Origin: Clostridium amylolyticum
GTDB lineage: Bacteria > Bacillota > Clostridia > Clostridiales > Clostridiaceae
Reading direction: 5' to 3'
Assembly: GCF_900142075.1 (NCBI RefSeq)
Contig: NZ_FQZO01000010.1
Span: forward strand, 1 to 64,000
DNA: 64,000 bases
Shown piece by piece: positions 25,478-34,264 of the stretch. The number at the start of each line of letters is the position of its first letter. Positions within the stretch are counted from its first letter, which is position 1. The position numbers and the translations under genes are program-made. A model generated the notes under the pieces. The model saw nothing but the letters and a program-made list of their open reading frames with translations, ran no database searches and was not told where the DNA came from.

Positions 25478-25583
25478 TAGATGCCCTTACTGCAACCAAA
25501 GACTTCTTGATACAGAGTATTTTGTTGGAGCAATTAAACGATTCAGATGTAAAAATACAATAAAGTTGAAGAAGGTAAATTAA
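25461..25583 (+). CDS. Small Com-like zinc-finger ORF
   Basis: A 40-codon frame overlapping the end of the SUKH gene: MNQKNSRCPYCNQRLLDTEY, then VGAIKRFRCKN. CPYC...FVG...I..RC resembles the phage Mu Com zinc-finger family, though the second Cys pair is incomplete (one Cys seen). There is no strong ribosome binding site, so expression is uncertain. Its 3' half is also present, with mutations and a stop, at 6749-6790 beside the orphan toxin tip of locus 1, so it has travelled with that tip. Confidence 0.4.
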   Translation: MNQKNSRCPYCNQRLLDTEYFVGAIKRFRCKNTIKLKKVN

Positions 25584-25794
25584 AATTGAATAAAGAGAAT
25601 AGAGGAAATAGAATCCTCATGAGAATCTACCGCTAGTAATGACAATAAATTTTAACTCTATGTTTAAAAAAGCGCTTGAAGACAGTCTGTTTTAATATTA
25701 TTAATTAAAGATTAAAATAAGCAAAAGAAGTGTTAGAAGTAGTGTAGGATATCTATTGGGATATATTTCTAAAAATAATTAGGCTTGATATAAT
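25584..25794. other. Unassigned spacer in the toxin island
   Basis: AT-rich, with short broken frames only. No family or hairpin recognised. It probably consists of gene debris like its neighbours. Confidence 0.3.
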
Positions 25795-25827
25795 GGTGGT
25801 AACAAAGAGTTGCCACCTTAAATTTTT
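25795..25827 (+). terminator. Terminator-like hairpin in the toxin island
   Basis: GGTGGTAAC and GTTGCCACC flank a five-base loop, followed by TTAAATTTTT. It most likely ends the SUKH/Com-like transcript. Confidence 0.6.
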
Positions 25828-26192
25828 ATGAATCCAACATTATAAATCATACAATAACATTTAAAGTTACTGTTATTGAGAATAGGAAAGAAGCAAAATA
25901 GGATATTAAATTTAAAGGCGTATCTTCATACCACTTTTATGAGGATAGTGAGGAACAAAGGATTAATACTATAGAGCCAGATGATGGAGATTATTTGGAA
26001 CTAACATCAATACAGTTTTTTAAAAATGGCGTAGGGGATATAACAACTAAATCAAAAGCAGAAAAGTGGGCAGAGCAATATTATTCTAATGCAAATTTTG
26101 TTTTAGAAATATAGAATTCAATGTTGTTTATAGAGGCAAGTAATATTATTATAAATGACGTTGAATATGAAGTGAAATATCCGAACAACTAA
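25818..26192 (+). pseudogene. Decayed gene with two in-frame stops, possibly an immunity gene
   Basis: One continuous frame reads as plausible protein (INHTITFKVTVIENRKEAK, stop, DIKFKGVSSYHFYEDSEEQR... FVLEI, stop, NSMLFIEASNIIINDVEYEV, stop). TAG codons lie near 25899 and 26112. No start codon or ribosome binding site remains. I do not recognise the family; the size and position after a toxin/immunity pair suggest an extra immunity-type gene, which is inference only. Confidence 0.55.
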
Positions 26193-26249
26193 TTAATTAA
26201 AGCGCTTATAGAACTTGTTTTATTAGTTTTATAAGTGCTTATTAATTAA
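26193..26249 (+). terminator. Long palindromic terminator
   Basis: TTAATTAAAGCGCTTATA pairs with TATAAGTGCTTATTAATTAA across an 18-base loop containing T runs. It probably closes the toxin island and insulates the dehydrogenase gene downstream. Confidence 0.6.
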
Positions 26250-26299
26250 AATTAAGATAAAATATGAATATAAGTATAACCTTGATGGAGGAATTATAA

Positions 26300-27274
26300 A
26301 TGAAAATAGTAGTATTAGATGGATATACATTAAATCCTGGTGATATAACCTGGGAAGGCTTTGAAAGACTTGGACATGTAACAGTATATCCTCGTACAGA
26401 TTATACTCTAAATGGAGGGAATTCAATATTAGAAAGAGCAATGAATGTAGATGTACTCCTCACAAACAAAACTCCATTGTCAAGAGAAATTATAGAGCAG
26501 CTTCCTAACTTAAAATACATAGGCGTGCTGGCCACAGGCTACAATGTGGTAGATGTAGCAGCAGCTAAGGAAAAGAATATAGTAGTGACTAATGTTCCTA
26601 CCTATGGAACTGATTCTGTTGGACAAACAGCCATTGCACTCCTTCTTGAGATGTGCCATCATATAGGTGCTCATAGCCATTCTGTACTGAAAGGTCAGTG
26701 GGAAAACCATGAAGACTGGTGCTATTGGAACTACCCACTTATTGAGCTTTCAGGAAAGACTATGGGAATTATTGGTTATGGCAGAATTGGCCAATCCACA
26801 GGAAGAATAGCTCAAGCATTAGGTATGAAGGTTCTGGCTTTTGACTCATATCAAAATAAAGAATTGGAAAGCGAAACCATGGAGTATGTAGAACTAGATA
26901 CTCTCTTATCTAATTCAGATGTTATAGCTCTTCACTGTCCTTTGTTTGAAAGTACAGAAGGAATAATAAACAAGAACACCATAGCTAAGATGAAGGATGG
27001 TGTGATGATTGTAAATAACTCTAGAGGTCAATTAGTAGTTGAGCAGGATCTAGCTGATGCATTAAACGGTGGAAAGGTTTCTGGTGCAGCGCTGGATGTG
27101 GTTTCAAGTGAGCCGATAAAAGGTAATAATCCATTGCTAAAGGCTAAGAACTGTATAATAACACCACATATATCCTGGGCAGCAAAGGAATCAAGGCAGA
27201 GACTTATGGATATCTCTGCTGATAACTTAGAGAAATTCCTCGCGGGTACACCTGTAAATGTTGTGAATAAATAA
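26300..27274 (+). CDS. D-2-hydroxyacid dehydrogenase (hydroxypyruvate/glycerate type)
   Basis: 324 residues. NAD site GIIGYGRIGQSTGRIAQALG near residue 155; catalytic Arg in NNSRGQLV (about 241), Glu in SSEPIKGNNPLL (about 270) and His in TPHISWAA (about 291). The N-terminal FERLG...YPRTDYTL and GVLATGYNVVDVAAA stretches match the glycerate dehydrogenase/hydroxypyruvate reductase subgroup. It reduces 2-keto acids with NAD(P)H. Monocistronic: terminators lie on both sides. ATG behind GGAGG. Confidence 0.9.
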   Translation: MKIVVLDGYTLNPGDITWEGFERLGHVTVYPRTDYTLNGGNSILERAMNVDVLLTNKTPLSREIIEQLPNLKYIGVLATGYNVVDVAAAKEKNIVVTNVPTYGTDSVGQTAIALLLEMCHHIGAHSHSVLKGQWENHEDWCYWNYPLIELSGKTMGIIGYGRIGQSTGRIAQALGMKVLAFDSYQNKELESETMEYVELDTLLSNSDVIALHCPLFESTEGIINKNTIAKMKDGVMIVNNSRGQLVVEQDLADALNGGKVSGAALDVVSSEPIKGNNPLLKAKNCIITPHISWAAKESRQRLMDISADNLEKFLAGTPVNVVNK

Positions 27275-27301
27275 CTATTAAGATATAACTGAAGTTAAAC
27301 C

Positions 27302-27337
27302 AAAAGCCACTGATATTGTACTATATCAGTGGCTTTT
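27302..27337 (+). terminator. Rho-independent terminator after the dehydrogenase
   Basis: AAAAGCCACTGATAT and ATATCAGTGGCTTTT are perfect complements around a six-base loop. It ends in only four T but is a strong, possibly bidirectional, stem. Confidence 0.85.
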
Positions 27338-27351
27338 ACATTTACTATGTA

Positions 27352-27398
27352 TTGAAAATATATGTAATATAACCATAATTAGTATATAATAAAGGTAA
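27352..27398 (+). promoter_or_regulatory. Repeated promoter-like module (copy 1)
   Basis: The sequence TTGAAAATATATGTAATATA, then ACCATAATTAGTATATAATA and AAGGTAAG recurs almost identically at 36044, 47671 and 58264. The TATAAT is an ideal -10; the -35 at 17-base spacing (ATGTAA) is weak. It directly follows a terminator here and lies about 160 bases before the acetyltransferase gene. Confidence 0.6.
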
Positions 27399-27555
27399 GT
27401 GTTATAGTGTGTTTTCATTTTAAAAGGAAATTTGATATGAAAAGCTATTTGAAGGAAAATAAATGAAATATGGTAAAATAATTGGATTAGGTAATATAGC
27501 AACTATAGTATGATGAAGCGAAATCAAATAATATGATTGAAAGGTGGAGACAACC

Positions 27556-28170
27556 ATGAATCAGAAAGATAGAATGCTGGCTGGGCTGCCATATAAAGCG
27601 TGGTTAGATGGATTAGCAGAAGAACGAATGGAGAATAAAAAGAAGATTTATGAGTATAATCACTGTTTACCAGATGAAGGTGAAAAAATTGATAAATTAA
27701 TAAGAGATATACTTGGAAAAGCAGGTGAAAGCATACATGTTGAAGCACCCTTTCATTGTGATTATGGGAAGAATATTGAAGTTGGAGATTGTTTTTTTGC
27801 AAATTACAACTGTACCATTTTAGATGTGGGAAAAGTAATAATAGGTAATAATGTACAATTTGCTCCCAATGTTTCCCTATATACAGCAGGACATCCGATA
27901 CATCCTGATTCTCGAAATTCTGGATATGAATATGGTATTGGTATAACAATAGGAAATAATGTTTGGCTTGGTGGAAATGTTGTTGTAAATCCTGGAGTTC
28001 ACGTTGGAAATAACGTTGTTATAGGTTCGGGAAGTGTGGTTACCAAAGATATTCCGGATAATGTGATAGCAGTAGGAAATCCATGTAAGGTTATTCGTGA
28101 AATTACAGAAGGAGACCGTAAGTATTATTATAAAAATTACGAGTTTGATGTTGATGATTACAAGCGTTAG
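27556..28170 (+). CDS. Maltose/galactoside O-acetyltransferase family (left-handed beta-helix)
   Basis: 204 residues from the ATG at 27556 (AGGTGGAG six bases upstream). The N-terminal Mac domain (MLAGLPYKAW, ARM-like ERMENKKKIYEYN) is followed by hexapeptide repeats (VIIGNNVQFAPNVSLYTAGHP, ITIGNNVWLGGNVVV, NNVVIGSGSVV). The catalytic His is in TAGHPIHPDSR. It transfers acetyl from acetyl-CoA to sugar hydroxyls. First gene of the long accessory series, preceded by the repeated promoter module. Confidence 0.92.
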   Translation: MNQKDRMLAGLPYKAWLDGLAEERMENKKKIYEYNHCLPDEGEKIDKLIRDILGKAGESIHVEAPFHCDYGKNIEVGDCFFANYNCTILDVGKVIIGNNVQFAPNVSLYTAGHPIHPDSRNSGYEYGIGITIGNNVWLGGNVVVNPGVHVGNNVVIGSGSVVTKDIPDNVIAVGNPCKVIREITEGDRKYYYKNYEFDVDDYKR

Positions 28171-28248
28171 TTCCTTATGCTTATAGCAGTTATGACTCGG
28201 AATATTTTACTATGAAGAAGTTATCTGATTAGAAGGAAGGTATTAGTA

Positions 28249-28683
28249 TTGATATTATTTAAAAAAATTACAAGAGAAAACTTTTGGGATTGTATTGAAC
28301 TTTCTGTTACAGAAGAACAAGTTAATTTTGTCACATCTAATGCAGTTTCAATTGCACAATCTAAGGTTCAGCCAGAGTGTATACCCCTTGCAGTATATGA
28401 CGATGACTTAATGGTAGGATTCATAATGTACTGCATTGATGAAGATGATGGCGAATATTGGATTTACCGTATAATGATTGATAAACAATTTCAATCAAAG
28501 GGATATGGCAAAAAAGCTCTAGGCAAACTTTTAGAAATTATTAAGCAAGATAAAACTCACAATAAGATATTTCTTGGCGTACATAAAGAAAGTGCATATG
28601 CTGTGAAATTGTATAAGAGTTTCGGTTTTGACTTTAACGGACAAGTATTTGATAGTGAAAATATAATGAGATTAGATTACTGA
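28249..28683 (+). CDS. GNAT N-acetyltransferase, BltD/spermidine type
   Basis: 144 residues. Strand beta4 WIYRIMIDKQFQSKGYGKKALGKLL carries the acetyl-CoA loop QSKGYG, followed by FLGVHKESAYAVKLYKSFGF, the pattern of BltD-like diamine/spermine acetyltransferases. Start TTG at 28249 behind AAGGAAGG. Substrate class is recalled from family resemblance. It has its own ribosome binding site and an 80-base gap to the previous gene. Confidence 0.85.
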   Translation: MILFKKITRENFWDCIELSVTEEQVNFVTSNAVSIAQSKVQPECIPLAVYDDDLMVGFIMYCIDEDDGEYWIYRIMIDKQFQSKGYGKKALGKLLEIIKQDKTHNKIFLGVHKESAYAVKLYKSFGFDFNGQVFDSENIMRLDY

Positions 28684-28756
28684 TAACCCAAGAATTTATC
28701 TGGTGTAGCGACTAGTAGAGGGTTAACTTTACTGAATTAAATGAATTCTAATATTT

Positions 28757-28907
28757 ATTTTATCCGATAGCTAACCGCCCCTAACACCCACACTTCTTTA
28801 AGTGCAGGGATAAGGGGCGCTAAGCTCCTGGATAAGTTCTTCTAAGCTTCAGCTGGAGTAAGTATTCCTTTTAAGCAAACTCCATCTGAAGCTAAGAATC
28901 ACTTGAT
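28757..28907 (+). repeat. Structured dispersed repeat B, copy 1
   Basis: About 147 bases (TATCCGATAGCTAACCGCCC... to AGAATCACTTGAT) recur at 47363-47513 with no net length change and roughly 88% identity by hand count. Two hairpins are visible: CGCCCCT/AGGGGCG, and GCTTCAGCTGGAGT/ACTCCATCTGAAGC. It ends 21 bases before the methyltransferase start, just ahead of its ribosome binding site. Only its 3' end is found at 33714 and 41802. Confidence 0.75.
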
Positions 28908-28928
28908 GATAAGGGAGGTTATATTTAT

Positions 28929-29684
28929 ATGGATAAAAAGTATACAGAAGTAAATTCCAATATTATTGATCAGTGGGTTGAGAAAGGTTGGGAATGGGGA
29001 CAACCTGTTAGCCATGAAGCTTTTATAAAAGCAAAAAATAATGATTGGTTTGTATTATTAACACCTACCAAACCTGTACCAAAGAAATGGTTTTGTGAAA
29101 TGAAAAATGCTGAAATACTGGGGTTGGCTTCTGGCGGTGGTCAACAAATGCCTATATTTACTGCATTAGGCGCAAAGTGTACGGTATTTGATTATTCGGA
29201 AAAACAATTGCTAAGGGAAAAAGAGGTAGCAAAAAGAGAAAACTATGAGATTAAAACAGTTAAAGGGGACATGACAAATCCTTTGCCCTTTGAAGATGAA
29301 TCCTTCGATTTAATTTTCCATCCAGTTTCTAATTGCTATATTGAAGAGGTTCTTCCTGTTTGGAAGGAATGTTATAGGGTGCTGAAAAAAGGAGGAATTT
29401 TATTAGCAGGGTTAGATAATGGCATTAATTATATTTTCAATGATGAAGAAACAATGATAGTCCGCAAACTGCCATTTAATCCCTTGAAGGATAAAGAATT
29501 ATATGAGGACTCAATAAAAAATGACTGGGGTATTCAATTTTCACATACTATTGAAGAGCAAATTAGTGGTCAATTACAAGCAGGATTTGTACTTACAGAT
29601 ATATATCAAGATACAAACGGTATAGGAAGGCTTCATGAATTTAACGTCCCATCTTTTTATGCCACAAGAGCAATTAAAAAGTGA
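28929..29684 (+). CDS. Class I SAM-dependent methyltransferase
   Basis: 251 residues. Motif I is ILGLASGGGQQMPIFTALG (about residues 61-80), motif II VFDYSEKQL, and post-motif FEDESFDLIFHPVSNCYIEE with the VLKKGGILLAG strand. The WGQPVSHEAF N-terminus is typical of a clostridial subgroup acting on small molecules. Substrate unknown. Its leader is the structured repeat B; GGGAGG precedes the ATG. Confidence 0.88.
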   Translation: MDKKYTEVNSNIIDQWVEKGWEWGQPVSHEAFIKAKNNDWFVLLTPTKPVPKKWFCEMKNAEILGLASGGGQQMPIFTALGAKCTVFDYSEKQLLREKEVAKRENYEIKTVKGDMTNPLPFEDESFDLIFHPVSNCYIEEVLPVWKECYRVLKKGGILLAGLDNGINYIFNDEETMIVRKLPFNPLKDKELYEDSIKNDWGIQFSHTIEEQISGQLQAGFVLTDIYQDTNGIGRLHEFNVPSFYATRAIKK

Positions 29685-29738
29685 GATTATGAGATTAACA
29701 TAAGGTAAATATATTCTTCAAATTATAGGAGGTATAAG

Positions 29739-29924
29739 ATGGCTGAAGTTCTTGTACATGAGATGCAATATTACGGTGGAAAAGTACCTTCTGATATAGA
29801 GTTAGTCAATTATAGCGATGAATATTACCATGATTATCGGCACATTTGCTGTGATTGCTTCCGTAGTTTGAGTATTGCAACAAATTTAAACCCAGTTCAT
29901 TTTATACAAGAGAAGAAATCATGA
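29739..29924 (+). pseudogene. N-terminal fragment of a GNAT acetyltransferase
   Basis: 61 codons with a good ribosome binding site (TAGGAGG). IELVNYSDEYYHDYRHICCDCFRSL is a GNAT N-terminal start (beta1-alpha1) with no acetyl-CoA binding region following. It is a truncated gene; the remainder is not found downstream. AAGAAATC after it is followed by an AT-rich spacer resembling the 36-bp repeat at 31826 and 37869. Confidence 0.6.
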
Positions 29925-30062
29925 AAAAGAAATCTAAATAGAAATATAAGAGAAAATCAGTAAACTATTGGAAATAGGAAAGGAGTTAACGCCAAGGGTG
30001 ATGGTTATCACTGCCTCATAACAGTCTGAACCATTGAGTTAGGGAAAAGAGGAAAGGAAATT

Positions 30063-31016
30063 ATGAATGATAAAATAGTAATAGTCACCGGTGCAAATTC
30101 AGGTATAGGTAGGGAAGCAGCAATCCGGTTTGCAGAAGAAGGATACACGGTTATTATGGCTTGCCGCAATCTTGAGAAAAGTAAAAAGGTACAACAGGAA
30201 ATAATTGAACTGACAAAAAATAATGGTGTAGATTTACTTAAACTTGATGTATCTTCCTTTATGTCAATAGAAGATTTTTGTTCTGAGTTCAAAGAAAAGT
30301 ATAAAAAGCTGGATATATTAATTCATAACGCTGGATATTTCAATCATGGTGAAAAAAATTATCAGCTTAGCCCTGATAATATAGAACTATCATTTGCTAC
30401 CAACGCATTTTGCCCATTTCTAATGACCAAATTGTTGACTGATATGCTTAAAAAATCGGAGGATGCAAGAGTTCTTAATGCTTGCACTACTAATATCAGG
30501 CACTTCTTTGACCCAAAGCGGAAAATAGACTTTGATAATTTGCAGGGAGAATTTATGGATAGCAGGCCTTATAATATTTACAAAATGTATGGTGACTCTA
30601 AAATGGCATTATTGATGTTAACATTCAAAATGGGGGATATATTTAAAAAAGATGGTATCCAAGTAAATGCAGTTCAAATACCTGCGATAAAAATGTCAAA
30701 AGAAACCATGGAAAAATTCAAATCAGTGTGGAGAATTGCCGCAATGGTTCAAAATATTCATAGCTCTTCGCCAGAGACCATGGCAGATACCTACTTTCAT
30801 ATATGTACTTCCGAAGAATTTAAAGATATTACAGGTAAACTTATCAACGATAAAAGGGAAATTATGCAATCATCGCATTATACCAGGGGATTAATGCAAG
30901 AAGTAAAGCAGCTTTTTGATAAGGGTGTCTACCCTAAATATGCTGATAATATAGAAAATATTGAAAGAGTGTGGGATTTAGCTGTTAAATTGACTAAATC
31001 TATGATGAAAATATAA
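30063..31016 (+). CDS. Short-chain dehydrogenase/reductase (retinol dehydrogenase-like)
   Basis: 317 residues. Cofactor motif TGANSGIGREAA at residues 9-20, NAG in LIHNAGYFNHG, and active-site YGDSK (YxxxK, about 180). The usual catalytic Ser position reads ACTTN, so Thr may substitute. The C-terminus is longer than in classical SDRs, as in RDH/WWOX-like members. Substrate unknown. Own ribosome binding site (AGAGGAAAGG). Confidence 0.87.
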   Translation: MNDKIVIVTGANSGIGREAAIRFAEEGYTVIMACRNLEKSKKVQQEIIELTKNNGVDLLKLDVSSFMSIEDFCSEFKEKYKKLDILIHNAGYFNHGEKNYQLSPDNIELSFATNAFCPFLMTKLLTDMLKKSEDARVLNACTTNIRHFFDPKRKIDFDNLQGEFMDSRPYNIYKMYGDSKMALLMLTFKMGDIFKKDGIQVNAVQIPAIKMSKETMEKFKSVWRIAAMVQNIHSSSPETMADTYFHICTSEEFKDITGKLINDKREIMQSSHYTRGLMQEVKQLFDKGVYPKYADNIENIERVWDLAVKLTKSMMKI

Positions 31017-31105
31017 GACTAACAGTCACGACGGGTTTTTCTTTTTATTACTATTTGCTTGTACTATTCGTGTACAAAAATATATTAAAATTTTGAGGTG
31101 AAAAT

Positions 31106-31765
31106 ATGATAGATAGATATGAAAAGTGCAAGGTTAAGTGGAATAAAGTATTTGGGAAAAAAGAAATAACTATTCCTACTAAAATTGACACTGGTAATGA
31201 AGTAATTAATAAAGCACTAGACTGGACATGTTTTGAAACACATACTATTTTGGATTTTGGTTGTGGCAATGGTAGCATGCTTTTTTATTGTGCCCTACGT
31301 GGTACTAAAAAACATATGGGGATTGATTTATCATCTAGTGATATTGTACAAGCAAAAATCAGGCAACAAAAAATGAATTTTGGATTGTATGATTTTATAG
31401 AAGGAGGTATAGAGGTATTATCTGATATTGAGAGCAGTTCTGTTGATGCAATTATTTTATCTAATATAATTGATAACTTATATCCAGAAGATGCTAATAA
31501 ACTTATGAGTGAAATTAAAAGGATACTAAAAAATGAAGGGAAAGTATTCATAAAGGTTAATCCATACATTAATGATAAACAAATAAAAGAATGGAACATA
31601 AAAATCATTAATAAAAATTTGCTTGATGATGGATTGTATTTGTGGAATCAAAACACAGAAGAATGGAAGTGCTTTTTACAAGGTTTTCTAGTCCTTGAAA
31701 ATTACCAAGAGGTTTATTATCCGGAGCATGATCAATATAATAGACTATTTTTAATGGTTAAGTGA
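31106..31765 (+). CDS. Class I SAM-dependent methyltransferase
   Basis: 219 residues. Motif I TILDFGCGNGSMLFYCALRG (about 50-70), motif II MGIDLSSSDIVQA, motif IV DAIILSNIIDNLYPEDA, and the GKVFIKVNPY strand. The final third is probably the substrate lid. No relation in sequence to the methyltransferase at 28929 beyond the fold. Monocistronic style: GAGGTG precedes the ATG. Confidence 0.87.
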   Translation: MIDRYEKCKVKWNKVFGKKEITIPTKIDTGNEVINKALDWTCFETHTILDFGCGNGSMLFYCALRGTKKHMGIDLSSSDIVQAKIRQQKMNFGLYDFIEGGIEVLSDIESSSVDAIILSNIIDNLYPEDANKLMSEIKRILKNEGKVFIKVNPYINDKQIKEWNIKIINKNLLDDGLYLWNQNTEEWKCFLQGFLVLENYQEVYYPEHDQYNRLFLMVK

Positions 31766-31825
31766 TCTTATATGAAACGTATTTGTATCTATATTAATAC
31801 CAGTAACAAGATATAAAATATTCAC

Positions 31826-31861
31826 ATAAACAAATCTTTAAATGGAAAAAAGAAACCTAAA
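31826..31861. repeat. 36-bp dispersed repeat E, copy 1
   Basis: ATAAACAAATCTTTAAATGG, then AAAAAAGAAACCTAAA. A second copy with five or so differences is at 37869-37904, both in spacers between accessory genes. A partial match (AAAAAGAAATCTAAATA) follows the fragment ending at 29924. Confidence 0.55.
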
Positions 31862-31933
31862 ATATATAAGAAATATTATTTTTTATTACCTAATAACTGC
31901 AAAATTTTATGAATCAATATCGGGAGGAGAACT

Positions 31934-32899
31934 ATGAAAGACAAGTTTATTAAAGCTTTAGAAAGTAATAACCTATACGTAGTGAGGAAGATTCCCAAAA
32001 GTGATTTGCATAATCATATAACAAGAGGCGGTAATAAAAGATATATTGAAAAATGGGTAGATGTTTCTATAGCAAAATGTCCAAAGCTTAAAGATTTAGG
32101 GGAAATGAATAAATGGATTGCAGAAAATATAAAGCCTCTGTGTCAAGGAAGGTTAGGGTATGAAAAACGTATAGAAGCAGCTTTTGTTCAGGCTAGAATG
32201 GATGGTATTAAAGTGCTTCATATGAGTGTAAGTATAGGTGAAGAGCAATTTTATGATAATTCTGTTGAGAATCTTGTGCAAGCAGTAAAAAGAATACATA
32301 AAAACTTTGCTCCAGAAATTAGCTTTATACCAGAGATTGCATTTTTATCAAATGTATCTCCTGATGAAATTAGTGAGAAATTAGATGAATTTTTAGATCA
32401 GGATTATTTTAAGTCCATTGACATGTTTGGAGATGAATTTGTTGCACATAAATTTAAAAAGGTTTATAGAAAAGCTAAAGAAAAAGGATTGATTTTGAAA
32501 GCTCATGTTGGTGAATTCGGAACAGCCGATCTTGTTAAGCAGGCTGTTGAAGAGTTGGAACTTAATCAAGTACAGCATGGAATAGCGGCAGCAAACTCTA
32601 AAAGTATTATGAAATGGTTATGTGATAATAAGATACAACTCAATGTATGTCCAACAAGTAATGTTTTACTCAGCAGGGTTGATGACTATAAAACACATCC
32701 AATTAGAAAGCTATATGATAATGGTGTTAAAGTAACTATAAATACTGATGATATGATTATTTTTGACCAAAGCGTTTCTGAGGAATTTCTTAATCTATAT
32801 AATTCAGGTTTATTTAATGCTATAGAATTAAATGAAATAAGAGAGAATGGGCTGGCGCTGAATAATAGTGACTATGATTATGCTTTAGCCCTCTATTAA
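31934..32899 (+). CDS. Adenosine deaminase-superfamily hydrolase
   Basis: 321 residues. Zn ligands of the ADA fold: H26 and H28 in KSDLHNH, His in LKAHVGE (with catalytic Glu), His in QVQHGIAA, and Asp pair in INTDDMIIF. The N-terminus differs from classical KVELHxHLDG enzymes, so the base specificity (adenosine, adenine, methylthioadenosine) is uncertain. The next gene is an MTA/SAH nucleosidase, and the two would act in sequence on adenine nucleosides. GGGAGGAG precedes the ATG. Confidence 0.87.
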   Translation: MKDKFIKALESNNLYVVRKIPKSDLHNHITRGGNKRYIEKWVDVSIAKCPKLKDLGEMNKWIAENIKPLCQGRLGYEKRIEAAFVQARMDGIKVLHMSVSIGEEQFYDNSVENLVQAVKRIHKNFAPEISFIPEIAFLSNVSPDEISEKLDEFLDQDYFKSIDMFGDEFVAHKFKKVYRKAKEKGLILKAHVGEFGTADLVKQAVEELELNQVQHGIAAANSKSIMKWLCDNKIQLNVCPTSNVLLSRVDDYKTHPIRKLYDNGVKVTINTDDMIIFDQSVSEEFLNLYNSGLFNAIELNEIRENGLALNNSDYDYALALY

Positions 32900-32916
32900 G
32901 ATGGGAGATGAATTTT

Positions 32917-33621
32917 ATGAGAATAGGGGTAATAGGGCCTACAGAGAAAGAAATAATGCCTTTTATAAGTAAAATATCAAATAGTAAAATAAGTGAATAT
33001 GCCATGTTAAAGTTCTACTCAGGAGTTTATGAGGGAATTGAGGTAGTATCAGTACTTTGCGGAGTGTGCAAAGTAAATGCTGCTATTGCTACGCAAATTC
33101 TAATTGATAAATTTGAAGTTACTCATATTGTATTAACAGGTGTTGCAGGAGCGCTAAATAGGAATCTTGGTATTGGAGACATAGTTATTTCCAGTGAGGT
33201 TTGCTATCATGATGTGGCGCGTGGAATCTTAACAGAATACCATCCCTGGATGGAAGACATATATATTAAAGCTGATACTAGGCTAATGAAGTTATGTAAA
33301 GATGTTGCAAAGTCTATATTAAACCCAATCCAATGGCATATTGGAAGGATTATTACTGGTGAAGCATTTATTACCCATAATGAAAGAGAAAATTTAATAG
33401 AAAAATTTGATCCGCTATGCGTTGATATGGAAAGTGCTAGTGTCGCTCATACCTGTTATGTGAATAATATTCCTTTTATAATTATTCGTTCAATGTCAGA
33501 TAATGCAGATGAAAATGGATCAGAAGCATTTGAAAGCAACATGGAAAGGGCAGCACTAAATTCCATAAAATTAGTTGAAGGACTTCTTAAAAAGCTAGGT
33601 AGATCTTTAAATGAAGAATAA
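32917..33621 (+). CDS. 5'-methylthioadenosine/S-adenosylhomocysteine nucleosidase family
   Basis: 234 residues. Purine site VLTGVAGALN, catalytic Glu in CVDMESASVA, and Asp in IRSMSDNADENG are all in place. Start at 32917 is preferred (GGGAG nine bases upstream); the ATG at 32908 abuts that site. It cleaves MTA or SAH to adenine. Only 17 bases separate it from the deaminase gene, so the two form a small purine-salvage operon, one of the few real operons in this region. Confidence 0.9.
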   Translation: MRIGVIGPTEKEIMPFISKISNSKISEYAMLKFYSGVYEGIEVVSVLCGVCKVNAAIATQILIDKFEVTHIVLTGVAGALNRNLGIGDIVISSEVCYHDVARGILTEYHPWMEDIYIKADTRLMKLCKDVAKSILNPIQWHIGRIITGEAFITHNERENLIEKFDPLCVDMESASVAHTCYVNNIPFIIIRSMSDNADENGSEAFESNMERAALNSIKLVEGLLKKLGRSLNEE

Positions 33622-33713
33622 AGATGAATAATACACTTTAGAAATTTACATCCCTGAATTCTTATATTTTGTAGAATATTAAAACTCATTAAATCACTGA
33701 AATTACTTATGAA

Positions 33714-33730
33714 GCTTAGAATCACTTGAT
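33714..33730 (+). repeat. 3' end of repeat B (partial)
   Basis: GCTTAGAATCACTTGAT matches the last bases of the 147-bp repeat with one mismatch, directly followed by the GGAGGG ribosome binding site of the next gene. The rest of the element is absent. Confidence 0.6.
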
Positions 33731-33742
33731 GGAGGGAATAAA

Positions 33743-34210
33743 ATGATAAATTATTTCAATGAAGCTATTTTGGTTATGAATGAACTATATGGAAAGGATA
33801 TACCTATGTCTCTTGCAACAGTGAATGATGATAAAGCCAACATAAGGGTTGTGGATGTCTACTACAAGGAAAATGCATTTTATGCTACAACATATGCATT
33901 AAGCAATAAAATGAAAGAAATTTTAAAGAACCCAAATGTTGCATTGAATCACAATTTGTTTGTAGCTCATGGTATTGGTAAGAATATAGGCAATCCGCTA
34001 GATAAACAAAACAGTGAGTTAAGAGAGGAATTAAAGAAGGCGTTTGTTACATTTTATGATAAACATGTGAATGAGCAAGATGAAAACACTTGTATTTTAA
34101 AGGTTTCTTTGATTGATGCTCTTGTTTTTGCCAATGATTATAAATATTTCATTAACTTTGAAGAGCAAACAGCAACACGAGAAAAATGTGTAGTTGATAT
34201 TGTGTTTTGA
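33743..34210 (+). CDS. Pyridoxamine 5'-phosphate oxidase-family flavoprotein
   Basis: 155 residues, split-barrel FMN-binding type. The pattern IPMSLATVNDDKANIRVVDVYYKENAFYATT, then SNKMKEILKNPNVALN, is the usual first half of these proteins. No antibiotic-resistance motif is evident. It probably reduces or binds a flavin-dependent small substrate; exact role unknown. The B-repeat tail provides its immediate leader. Confidence 0.8.
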   Translation: MINYFNEAILVMNELYGKDIPMSLATVNDDKANIRVVDVYYKENAFYATTYALSNKMKEILKNPNVALNHNLFVAHGIGKNIGNPLDKQNSELREELKKAFVTFYDKHVNEQDENTCILKVSLIDALVFANDYKYFINFEEQTATREKCVVDIVF

Positions 34211-34264
34211 TAAAAAATAATTAGAATATACAGTAACTATATTTATTTAATTGGAGGAAAAGGA

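Noticed and set aside
28757..28907. SAM riboswitch upstream of the methyltransferase
   Set aside because: No SAM-I or SAM-II type conserved core is seen, and the second copy (47363) does not precede a SAM-related gene.
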